Shown in pieces: positions 9,485 through 16,858 of a stretch of DNA of 45,531 nt. A model generated the notes under the pieces. It saw only the letters and a list, made by a program, of their open reading frames with translations, was not told the origin of the DNA and did no database searches. The position numbers and the translations under genes were made by a program. Origin of the DNA: Gemmatimonadales bacterium (lineage in GTDB: Bacteria; Gemmatimonadota; Gemmatimonadetes; Longimicrobiales; Gaopeijiaceae); assembly GCA_007692605.1 (NCBI GenBank), contig REBS01000118.1, forward strand, positions 1 to 45,531, read 5' to 3'. The stretch's first letter is position 1. Every line of letters starts with the position of its first letter.

Positions 9485-10804
9485 ATGACCGTTTCTCCAG
9501 CCCCGGATCCGGGGAGCGCCGCCCTGGCTCGATACCGTTCCGTCCGCCGGCTCACCACGGACCTCGTCAAGGGTCTCGAGCCGGAAGATCTGGTCGTGCA
9601 GTCGATGGACGACGTGAGCCCGACCAAGTGGCACCTGGCCCACACCTCCTGGTTCTGGGAGGCCTTCCTCCTCGAGCCGCATCTGCCGGGCTATCAGGCG
9701 CTGGATTCCCGCTACCATTACCTCTTCAACTCCTACTACGTGCATGCGGGGGAACGGCACTGCCGGGCGCAGCGCGGATACCTCTCGAGACCGACGGTCC
9801 GCCAGGTGATGGCCTACCGGAAGCACGTGGACGAGGGAATGGAAGCGCTCCTGTCGGATCACCGGCACCGGTTCGAGGACGATTCGCTCGACTACCTCGT
9901 GGAGCTGGGGCTGAACCACGAGCAGCAGCACCAGGAATTGATGCTGACCGACCTGAAGCACGTCTTTTCGGTGAACCCACTCCGGCCGGCGTACCGCGAC
10001 GGTCTTCCGGGGGTGAGTTCGGGGAGTCCCGAGGAGTTGCGCTGGGTGGCGTTCGGCAGCGGGGTCTACGAGATCGGGTTCGATGGGGACGGGTTCGCGT
10101 ACGACAACGAGGGGCCGAGGCACCGGGTCTTTCTGGAGCCCTTCGCGCTGGGCCATCGCCTGGTGACGAATGGGGAGTACCTGGCCTTCATCGAGGACGG
10201 GGGCTACGAGCGGCCGGAGCTCTGGATGTCCGAGGGGTGGGCGCTGCGTGAGGCGAAGGGGTGGACCGAGCCCTTCTACTGGGAGCTCCGGGAGGGGGAG
10301 TGGTGGAGCTACACCCTGGCCGGGATGCGCCCGATTCACGTCGGGGAGCCCGTGGTGCACCTGACCTGGTTCGAGGCCGATGCCTTCGCACGCTGGTCCG
10401 ACGCCCGGCTGCCGCGCGAGGCCGAGTGGGAGGTGGCGGTGGCGACCCTTCCCGTCGAGGGGAATCTGGCCGACTGGAGCCGCTTTCATCCGGAGCCGCT
10501 GGATGAGGAGGGCCCCGCGAGGGGCATCGGCGGGGGGGACCTGGCCGAAACCCCACCCCTGCTGCGCCAGATGTACGGCGATGTCTGGGAGTGGACCTCG
10601 AGCAGCTATTCTCCCTATCCGGGATTCCGGCCCGCTCCCGGCGCGGTCGGAGAATACAATGGGAAGTTCATGAGCAACCAGTACGTCCTGCGCGGGGGGT
10701 CCTGCGCCACCTCGGCGAGTCACATCCGGCCCACCTACCGAAACTTCTTCCCGTCCGACGCCTCCTGGCAGTTCAGCGGACTCCGCCTGGCTCGGGACCT
10801 GTGA
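9485..10804 (+). CDS. egtB: Ergothioneine sulfoxide synthase EgtB
   Basis: Non-heme iron enzyme that joins hercynine (N-alpha-trimethylhistidine) to a thiol (cysteine or gamma-glutamylcysteine) with O2. The 439-residue protein has an N-terminal DinB_2 domain (about 12-160) with predicted iron ligands H50 (KWHLAHTSWF) and H145/H149 (NHEQQHQEL), matching the three-His site of mycobacterial EgtB. The C-terminal FGE-sulfatase (formylglycine-enzyme-like) domain runs from about 185 to the end (YGDVWEWTSSSYSPY, LRGGSCATS, FSGLRLARDL). ATG 9485 follows AGGA by 7 bases. The stop overlaps egtD by GTGA. No egtC, egtA or egtE lies beside it, so cysteine may be the direct thiol donor, as in other short operons; that is inference. 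Confidence 0.94.
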   Translation: MTVSPAPDPGSAALARYRSVRRLTTDLVKGLEPEDLVVQSMDDVSPTKWHLAHTSWFWEAFLLEPHLPGYQALDSRYHYLFNSYYVHAGERHCRAQRGYLSRPTVRQVMAYRKHVDEGMEALLSDHRHRFEDDSLDYLVELGLNHEQQHQELMLTDLKHVFSVNPLRPAYRDGLPGVSSGSPEELRWVAFGSGVYEIGFDGDGFAYDNEGPRHRVFLEPFALGHRLVTNGEYLAFIEDGGYERPELWMSEGWALREAKGWTEPFYWELREGEWWSYTLAGMRPIHVGEPVVHLTWFEADAFARWSDARLPREAEWEVAVATLPVEGNLADWSRFHPEPLDEEGPARGIGGGDLAETPPLLRQMYGDVWEWTSSSYSPYPGFRPAPGAVGEYNGKFMSNQYVLRGGSCATSASHIRPTYRNFFPSDASWQFSGLRLARDL

Positions 10805-11775
10805 ATTCGGAGGTCGCGGTGGATGCGCGCGTTCGGGCACTTTTCGACGAGGTGAAGGATGGCCTGACGGGCTCCCCTCGTTCCCTGCCCCCGAAGCTCT
10901 TCTACGACGCCCGGGGGGCAAGGCTTTTCGAGGAGATCACGAGGCTGCCGGAATACTATCCGACCCGCACGGAGATCGGGATCCTCGAGCGCTGTCTGGG
11001 CGAGGTCGGGGAGCTCGTGGGCCCCGGGGCGCGACTGGTGGAATTCGGTAGTGGAAGTGGCGAGAAGACCTGGAAGCTCCTCGATGCCCTGGAGCGACCC
11101 GCGACCTGCGTCCCGATCGATATCTCGGCAGAACAGCTCTTCGCCTTCGCGGACCGGATCCGGGCGGCGCACCCCGAGATGGAGGTCATCCCCCTCGCGG
11201 CCGACTACACCCGTCCCTTCCGGCTGCCGCCCTCGATCCGCGAGGAGGGGACCACACTCTTCTTCTTTCCGGGCAGCACGGTCGGCAACTTCGAGCCGGA
11301 AGAGGCGCGGGAGTTTCTGGCGAACATGGGACAGGCCGGGGGACCGGACTGCGCTCTCCTGCTCGGTGCCGATCGCGTCAAGGAGCGTGAGGTCCTGGAG
11401 CGGGCCTATGACGACGCGGCCGGCGTGACCGCCGCCTTCAACCGGAATGCCCTGCGCAACCTGAACGGACTGCTCGGGGGGGATTTCGATCCCGAGGGCT
11501 TCGAACACCGGGCGCCCTGGGTCCCCGAGGCCTCGCGGATCGAGATGAGACTCGTGAGCCGACGCGAACAGGTGGCCACCCTCGCGCCCGACCTGCCCGA
11601 CACCGAGCCCTTCCGGATTCGGCTCGCCGAGGGCGAGGCGATCGTGACCGAGCACTCCTACAAGTTCACCGACGAACGGATCGACGCGCTCTGTCGGGCC
11701 GCCGGATGGCGGATCGTCCGGAGCTGGACCGACGAGCGCGACTGGTTCGGCGTGCACTACCTGGTGCGGGGCTGA
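10801..11775 (+). CDS. egtD: L-histidine N-alpha-methyltransferase EgtD
   Basis: First step of ergothioneine synthesis: three SAM-dependent methylations of histidine to hercynine. The 324-residue protein is of normal length. Visible signatures are LPPKLFYDARGARLFEEIT (29-47), EYYPTRTE with the substrate-site tyrosines Y52/Y53, the SAM loop EFGSGSGEKT (81-90), PIDIS, and FFPGSTVGNFEPEE (155-168). Late in the chain TEHSYKFT matches the family C-terminus. GTG at 10801 is chosen for its GTGA overlap with egtB; a second in-frame GTG at 10819 would remove six residues. With egtB it makes a complete minimal pathway except for the C-S lyase. A GC-rich inverted repeat at 11803 follows. Confidence 0.95.
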   Translation: MNSEVAVDARVRALFDEVKDGLTGSPRSLPPKLFYDARGARLFEEITRLPEYYPTRTEIGILERCLGEVGELVGPGARLVEFGSGSGEKTWKLLDALERPATCVPIDISAEQLFAFADRIRAAHPEMEVIPLAADYTRPFRLPPSIREEGTTLFFFPGSTVGNFEPEEAREFLANMGQAGGPDCALLLGADRVKEREVLERAYDDAAGVTAAFNRNALRNLNGLLGGDFDPEGFEHRAPWVPEASRIEMRLVSRREQVATLAPDLPDTEPFRIRLAEGEAIVTEHSYKFTDERIDALCRAAGWRIVRSWTDERDWFGVHYLVRG

Positions 11776-11802
11776 CCCTCAGGTTCCTCGCACACTCGAA
11801 CC

Positions 11803-11837
11803 GCCCGGCCCCGGCGGCTGCGCCGGACGCGCCGGGC
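11803..11837. terminator. GC-rich nested inverted repeat between convergent genes
   Basis: Outer arms GCCCGGC (11803-11809) and GCCGGGC (11831-11837) enclose inner arms CCGGCG and CGCCGG around a GCTG loop (11811-11826). It sits between the stop of egtD and the stop of the minus-strand deoxyhypusine-synthase-like gene, where a bidirectional terminator is expected. There is no strong T-tract on either side, so it is only a candidate. Confidence 0.45.
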
Positions 11838-11838
11838 C

Positions 11839-12819
11839 TCAATCTCCCAGAAGATATCCGAAGATCAGGGGCGCCACGATGGTCGCATCGGACTTGATCA
11901 GGAACTTCGGGGTGTCCTCGGCCAGCTTCCCCCAGGTGATCTTCTCGTTCGGGACCGCCCCCGAGTAGCCGCCGAAGGAGACGTCGGCATCGGTGATCTG
12001 ACAGAAATAACCCCAGAAGGGGGTCTCGGGACGCTCCATGTCCTGGATGATGCTCGGGACGGCGCAGATCGCGAAATCTCCGGCGATCCCCCCTCCGATC
12101 TGGAAGAACCCGACCGAGGGGACCCCCTCGGCCTCTCCGTTGTGCTCCAGGTACCATTCGATGAGGTGCGCGAACTGCTCCGTGCCGGTCTTGCAGCACT
12201 GGTGGTGGGGGACCTTTCCGGTGAGGACGTTCGCGGCGAACATGTTTCCGGTGGTGGAGTCCTCCCAACCGGGCGAGTAGACGGGGATGTCCGCCTCGAG
12301 GGCCGCCAGGAGCCAGGAGTTGGCCGGATCCACCTGATAGTGCTCGTCGAGCTCCCCGGAGCGGAGGATGTCGTAGAGGTACTCGAAGGGGAATTTCCGC
12401 TCCCCGGCCTCGCATGCGCTCCGCCAGCGCTGGATCAGCCGCGCCTCGAGATGACGCATGATGTCTTCGGGGATGCAGGTGTCGGTGACCCGGTTCATGC
12501 CCCGGTCGTAGAGGGCGACCTCGTCCTGGGCCGAGAGGGCGCGCCAGTCCGGAATGACCTCGTAGTCATCGTGGCCGAGGAGGTTGAAGACATCCTCCTC
12601 GAGGTTCGCTCCGGTGCAGGAGATGGCGTGGACCTTCCCTTCGCGGATCATTCGGGCCAGGATGATCCCGAGCTCTCCGGTCGACATCGCGCCGGCCAGC
12701 GAGACGAGCATCCGGCCACCCTGCGCCAGGTGATCCTCGTACGCCCGGGCGGCCGCCACGGTCTCGCGGGCGTTGAAATGAAGGTAGTGCTTTTCCATGA
12801 ACTCCCGGATGCTGCCCAT
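11839..12819 (-). CDS. Deoxyhypusine synthase-like protein
   Basis: 326 residues of the deoxyhypusine synthase family: NAD-binding SLAGAMSTGELG (40-51), SCTGANLEEDVFNLLGHDDY (68-87), GGGIAGDF, DADVSFGGYSGA and WGKL with K298, which aligns to the lysine that carries the aminobutyl imine in eukaryotic deoxyhypusine synthase. True hypusine needs eIF5A, which bacteria lack; bacterial members are thought to act on small amines, for example making homospermidine, or on an unknown acceptor. ATG 12819 is chosen because GAGGAG stands 7 bases upstream and because the 82 codons further upstream look non-coding. It is transcribed alone, convergent with egtBD, and upstream of it lies a 345-base intergenic region. 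Family membership is strong; the reaction is uncertain. Confidence 0.85.
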   Translation of the reverse strand: MGSIREFMEKHYLHFNARETVAAARAYEDHLAQGGRMLVSLAGAMSTGELGIILARMIREGKVHAISCTGANLEEDVFNLLGHDDYEVIPDWRALSAQDEVALYDRGMNRVTDTCIPEDIMRHLEARLIQRWRSACEAGERKFPFEYLYDILRSGELDEHYQVDPANSWLLAALEADIPVYSPGWEDSTTGNMFAANVLTGKVPHHQCCKTGTEQFAHLIEWYLEHNGEAEGVPSVGFFQIGGGIAGDFAICAVPSIIQDMERPETPFWGYFCQITDADVSFGGYSGAVPNEKITWGKLAEDTPKFLIKSDATIVAPLIFGYLLGD

Positions 12820-13164
12820 CGGCTGACTCCTCGTCGGTGCTGGAGGTAGGGGCATCGGGGTTCCCCCGTGGTCGCGAGAACGACTCGCAAAGCGCGAGGA
12901 TCCTTGCAGACGGCCTCGCACACCGGGGTCCCCGACCGCACGCCCGATTGAATGTGGGTCGACGCTCAACCTAATCCCCTCGGCCCCGTTCCCGGAACCT
13001 CTCCACTGCGTCCCCCTGTGCCCTTCGGGCGACCTCCGATCTCCGGTCCAACTCATTCCGGGCACATGAATTGCCCCTTCTCCGGGGTCCGTGGCTCGTC
13101 GTTGCCGACCGGCTCCGAAGTGCTGAACCCAGATCCGTGGTCCTGTTTCATTCGGAGACGTCCT
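12820..13164. other. 345-base intergenic region between divergent genes
   Basis: Holds the leaders of the deoxyhypusine-synthase-like gene (minus) and the Ig-like lipoprotein gene (plus). The minus-strand ribosome site GAGGAG is next to the start at 12819. On the plus strand, TTGAAT (12948-12953) and TAATCC (12972-12977) are 18 bases apart and could be a weak promoter for the lipoprotein, but they are 190 bases from its start. A GGAG precedes the lipoprotein ATG. No convincing gene, RNA or repeat is visible. Confidence 0.4.
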
Positions 13165-15795
13165 ATGCCCGTGATTCGCCGTTCGACCCTTCTTTTCTCA
13201 CTCGTAACCCTGCTGGCGATCGCGTCGGGATGTTCCGACCGTGAGGCCCCCTCGCAGCCCGCCGAGGAGGGGACGCTGAGGCTCGGGGTCCAGATGTCGG
13301 CCGAAAGTTGGGGGGCCTCGGCGCCGATCAGCCACGACCTGATCCGGATTCGGGCGATCGGGAGCGGGGGCGTGGTCCTCCGCCGGCTGAGCCTGAGCCA
13401 TTCCGGCTCGCTTTCGCAGGACTTCGGGCCCTTTCAGATCCAGGTCGGGTCGGAGCCGGTGACGCTCGAGCGGGTCGAGGTCGAGGTGGTCGGGGGAAGC
13501 GCCCAGTCTCGCGTTCTCTGGTCCGGGGTGGTCCACGACGTGACCCTCGAGCCCGGCTCCGTGAAGCAAGCCTCGATCACCGTGTACCCGGCGGGCCAGG
13601 AAAGCCGGACCCTCTCCGGGATCTCGATCTCCAGCCCCGTCGAGGAGCTGGGCATCGGTGAGGAGTTCGCCCTGAGCGCCTCGGGCCAGGAAGGGTCCGT
13701 GGAGGGAGCCTTCTGGGGGTCGCTCGATCCCCAGGTGGCGTCGGTGACGGGGGACGGGCGCGTGCGAGGCCTGGGGGTGGGGACGGCCCGCCTCGTGGTC
13801 GCTGCGGGCACCTCCTCCGACACTCTGCAGCTCTCCACCCGGGAACGTGCGGAAGAGATCCGCATCACTCCTGACTCCCTCTCCTTCACCCACCTGCGAG
13901 AGTCCCGCCGGCTCTCGGTCGAGGTGATCGACTTCAGGGGTGAACGGATCGACGCTCCCGAGGTCGAGTGGTCGTCTTCGGCCAGTGGGGTGGTGCAGGT
14001 CGACCCGGATGGTCGCGCCCTCTCCCGTTCCGCGGGCGATGTCGAGGTCACGGCTCGGGTGGGAGCCCGGTCTGCGACGATCCCGGCGTCGGTGGTTCAG
14101 ACTCCCGACCATATCCTCGTGCTGCCCATGCAGCTCGGGGTTCAGCTCGGTCAGAGCCTGGCACTGAACGCATCGGTCAGGGACCGAGGCGGAGAGCGGA
14201 TCCCATCGGCGACGATTTCTCTCGCGACCGGTGATTCGTCGATCGCGAGGATCGAGGCCGGAGAGCGGATCCGCGGAGTCTCGCCGGGCGAGACCACCCT
14301 GAGCGTCGCAGCCGGTGGGCTCGAGCGGACGGTGGATCTCGCCGTGTTCGCTGGAGACCCTGCCGCCATCCAGCTCGTCAGTGGGGGTGGACAGTCCGCG
14401 GTCGTCGGGGAGCAGCTGGCGAACCCGGTCCGGGTCCGGATCATCGACGGCTCCGGATTCCCGGTCCCCGGTGCGTCGCTCGAGTGGGAGGCCCAGGGCG
14501 AAGGAATCGTCGAGGCAACGGGTTCCTCGACCGCAGACGCCGAGGGCGAGCTCTCGGTTCACTGGCGTCTGGATGTGATCGCCGGCCCGCGGGAGCTGAC
14601 CGCCGGTCTCGGCGAACTGGAGACGCTCGTGATCCAGGCCTCGGCGAGGCCCGGTGCGCCGGCGACTGTCGTCGCGATCCAGGGCGATGAGCAGAGTGGA
14701 TTGGTGGCCGAGACGCTCCCCGAATCTCTCGTGGCCGAGGTCCGGGACGTGCACGGCAACGTGGTCCCGGGTGCCGGGGTGCGCTGGACCGGGAGCGGAG
14801 ATGGCCACAACTCGCCCACCCCGACGGATGCCCGAGGCCGGTCCACCGTCGAGTGGGCCCTCGGAACCGCGGCGGGCACGCAGAACATGCGGGCCCGGGT
14901 CGACGGGCTGGAAGACAGCTCCGAGGAGGCGCTCTTCACGGCCCAGGCGCTCCCCGGGCCGGCAGACGCAATCCAGATCACCCCAGCGGTCCTCTCCATG
15001 AACGCCGACCAGAGTCGGAGCGTCAGCGCCCGGGTGGTCGACGCATTCGGAAATCGCCTTCCCGACCAGGCTGTCTCCTGGTCGAGCGACGACGAGAATG
15101 TGGCATCGATCGCCCCGGCGGGCACGACCGTGCAGGCCGTCTGGGAGGGCCAGACCGAGATCCGCGTATCGAGCGGGTCGCTCGAGGGTCAGGCCATGGT
15201 CGAGGTCGCCGAGGTCCTTCCGAATGGCAGCTTCGAGGACAACGAGGGGGTGGGTAGCTCCACCTTCGCACACTGGGTCGTCCTGCTGGGCCCGAACTCA
15301 CCGCGGGACTGGTTCGCCCATCCCGGTGGACCGGCACCGTTGAGCGGACGCTCGATTCCGTCGCCGCCGACGGGCACCGTTGCAGCCCTGGTGGACCAGG
15401 GCGGACCCGGGTACTCGCTCCTCTACCGTGATGTCTACATCCCTTCCGCGGCGCAGACCCTCGAGTTCGACCTCTTCTACGACAACAGCTACAGCGATTT
15501 CCATACGCCCGAATCCTTCACTACCCACGAACCCCACTATTTTGAAAACCAGCAGTTCAGGGTCGACATCACCGACCCCACCGCCGATCCTACCGCGTTC
15601 GGAGCCGCCATCCTTGCCACGGTCTTCCGCACCGATGTCGGCGACCCGCCGACGACGGAGGGCGTATTCATCACCGTATCGGCCGATGTGTCGGCCTTTC
15701 AGGGGCAAACGGTCCGACTCCGCTTCGGAGAGGCCGTCTACCTCTCTCATCTTTCGGCCGCTGTCGATGACGTCCGGCTGATTCCCGGGTTCTGA
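13165..15795 (+). CDS. Large lipoprotein with tandem Ig-like domains
   Basis: 876 residues. The leader ends in the lipobox IASGC (C23), so the mature protein should be lipid-anchored at a membrane or the cell surface. From about 150 come repeated Ig-like units. Big_2-type pieces include SLDPQVASVTGDGRVRGLGV, VEWSSSASGVVQVDPDGRAL, and VSWSSDDENVASIAPAG. Two Big_1/invasin-like units share the pattern V-P-G-A-x-x-x-W and T-A-D-A-E-G-E-L, ending in AGLGELETLV and ARVDGLEDSS. The last 200 residues (PNGSFEDNEG onward, ending VDDVRLIPGF) look like a carbohydrate-binding-type jelly roll with a typical N-G-S-F-E start. It may be an adhesin or surface scaffold. ATG 13165 starts the lipoprotein signal. 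It is a single gene, with an inverted repeat just after the stop. Confidence 0.85.
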   Translation: MPVIRRSTLLFSLVTLLAIASGCSDREAPSQPAEEGTLRLGVQMSAESWGASAPISHDLIRIRAIGSGGVVLRRLSLSHSGSLSQDFGPFQIQVGSEPVTLERVEVEVVGGSAQSRVLWSGVVHDVTLEPGSVKQASITVYPAGQESRTLSGISISSPVEELGIGEEFALSASGQEGSVEGAFWGSLDPQVASVTGDGRVRGLGVGTARLVVAAGTSSDTLQLSTRERAEEIRITPDSLSFTHLRESRRLSVEVIDFRGERIDAPEVEWSSSASGVVQVDPDGRALSRSAGDVEVTARVGARSATIPASVVQTPDHILVLPMQLGVQLGQSLALNASVRDRGGERIPSATISLATGDSSIARIEAGERIRGVSPGETTLSVAAGGLERTVDLAVFAGDPAAIQLVSGGGQSAVVGEQLANPVRVRIIDGSGFPVPGASLEWEAQGEGIVEATGSSTADAEGELSVHWRLDVIAGPRELTAGLGELETLVIQASARPGAPATVVAIQGDEQSGLVAETLPESLVAEVRDVHGNVVPGAGVRWTGSGDGHNSPTPTDARGRSTVEWALGTAAGTQNMRARVDGLEDSSEEALFTAQALPGPADAIQITPAVLSMNADQSRSVSARVVDAFGNRLPDQAVSWSSDDENVASIAPAGTTVQAVWEGQTEIRVSSGSLEGQAMVEVAEVLPNGSFEDNEGVGSSTFAHWVVLLGPNSPRDWFAHPGGPAPLSGRSIPSPPTGTVAALVDQGGPGYSLLYRDVYIPSAAQTLEFDLFYDNSYSDFHTPESFTTHEPHYFENQQFRVDITDPTADPTAFGAAILATVFRTDVGDPPTTEGVFITVSADVSAFQGQTVRLRFGEAVYLSHLSAAVDDVRLIPGF

Positions 15796-15800
15796 ACTCC

Positions 15801-15834
15801 GGGTGGGAGGGATGTCTCAGAAGGGCTCCCACCC
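15801..15834 (+). terminator. Stem-loop after the Ig-like lipoprotein gene
   Basis: Perfect 9-base arms GGGTGGGAG (15801-15809) and CTCCCACCC (15826-15834) enclose a 16-base loop, six bases after the stop codon. The right arm lies inside the last codons of the convergent BtuF-like gene. A short TT then C-run follows rather than a proper T-tract, so termination is probable but not certain. Confidence 0.5.
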
Positions 15835-16779
15835 TTCCCCCCGGTGCCCGCGGTCGATGCGATCCGGGTGGAGGATCTCGGCCAGGATCTCGACGGAGTC
15901 GACCAGCCGGGGTCCGGGTCGATTGAAGTAGTGGTGCCCGTCGGCGATCGCGACTCGCCCCGAGCGGACGGCTCTCAGCTCGGCCCACCCGGGCAGCTCC
16001 CTCAAACGCCCCTGCTCGGCACGTGTCTGCTCGAGTTCAAACCCACAGGGGATCACCACGATGACGTCGGGGTCGGAGGCCCGCATCTCGTCCCAGGCCA
16101 CGAAGGGTGAATGTCGGCCGGCACGCCCGATCAGTGGCCGTCCTCCCGCCAGCTCCACCAATTCCGGAATCCAGTTTCCCGCCACCATCAGCGGCTCGAT
16201 CCACTCGATCACGAGGACCGACGGGCGACCGGCTCCACCGGGGTCCGACACCGCCATCGAGATCGCCTCGATCCGGGTCCGCATCGAATCCACGAGTCCC
16301 TCGGCCACCTCCCGATCGCCCAGGGCGACCCCGATCCGCACGATGTCGCCCAGGGCCTGGTCCAGATCTCCCGGCAGGAGCGAGAGGATCTCGGGCTTCG
16401 TATCCATCACCGCGGCCACCGCCGCTTCGAGCGCATCGGTGCTCACCGCACAGACCTCGCACTGCTCCTGGGTGATGATCAGGTCGGGAGCGATCCGGGC
16501 CAGGGCGTCGGCGTCGACCCGGTAGATCGACAGCCCCTCCTGCACGATCGCACGGATGCGCCGATCGATCTCGTAGCTCGTCCCGTCGGGCTGATACTTG
16601 GGCTCGGTCACGTAGGGAAGGCGCTCCACACCCGCGGGCACGTCACACTCGTGCGAGCGGAGGACGAGGCGGTCCTGCATCCCCAGGGCGCAGACGATCT
16701 CGGTCGCGGCCGGGAGCAGACTTGCCACCCGGCGGGGGGACGGGGGTACGCGGGGTTCGGAGGTCGGGTTCGGTGTCAT
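15817..16779 (-). CDS. BtuF-like cobalamin/iron-siderophore periplasmic-binding-fold protein without signal peptide
   Basis: 320 residues of the class III (BtuF/FhuD) binding fold: RVASLLPAATEIVCALG at the start, LVLRSHECDVPA, LARIAPDLIITQEQCEVCAV near 110, EWIEPLMVAGNWIPELVELAGG near 200, and a typical end (VRSGRVAIADGHHYFNRPGPRLVDSVEILAEILHP). BtuF delivers vitamin B12 to the BtuCD importer. Here there is no export signal and no transporter gene nearby, a combination seen in cytosolic cobalamin-binding proteins of unclear role. ATG 16779 starts the conserved part; an upstream in-frame ATG at 16854 would overlap the leader of the divergent ABC_ATPase gene. The starts of the two divergent genes are 79 bases apart, so their promoters must share that space. 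No cobalamin riboswitch fits there. Confidence 0.82.
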   Translation of the reverse strand: MTPNPTSEPRVPPSPRRVASLLPAATEIVCALGMQDRLVLRSHECDVPAGVERLPYVTEPKYQPDGTSYEIDRRIRAIVQEGLSIYRVDADALARIAPDLIITQEQCEVCAVSTDALEAAVAAVMDTKPEILSLLPGDLDQALGDIVRIGVALGDREVAEGLVDSMRTRIEAISMAVSDPGGAGRPSVLVIEWIEPLMVAGNWIPELVELAGGRPLIGRAGRHSPFVAWDEMRASDPDVIVVIPCGFELEQTRAEQGRLRELPGWAELRAVRSGRVAIADGHHYFNRPGPRLVDSVEILAEILHPDRIDRGHRGEGWEPF

Positions 16780-16858
16780 GGCGAGGATTCGTCGGAGGCT
16801 GGAAGGCAGGGCATCGAACGTAACCGCAGGCCGCGTATCGGACGAAGGGTCCACCCGT

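Noticed and set aside
13198-15273. 691-codon minus-strand open frame opposite the Ig-like lipoprotein
   Set aside because: Arg/Gly/Asp-rich mirror of the real gene; no ribosome site or leader.
16780-16858. Cobalamin riboswitch upstream of the BtuF-like gene
   Set aside because: Only 79 bases are available, and no B12-box-like sequence is seen.
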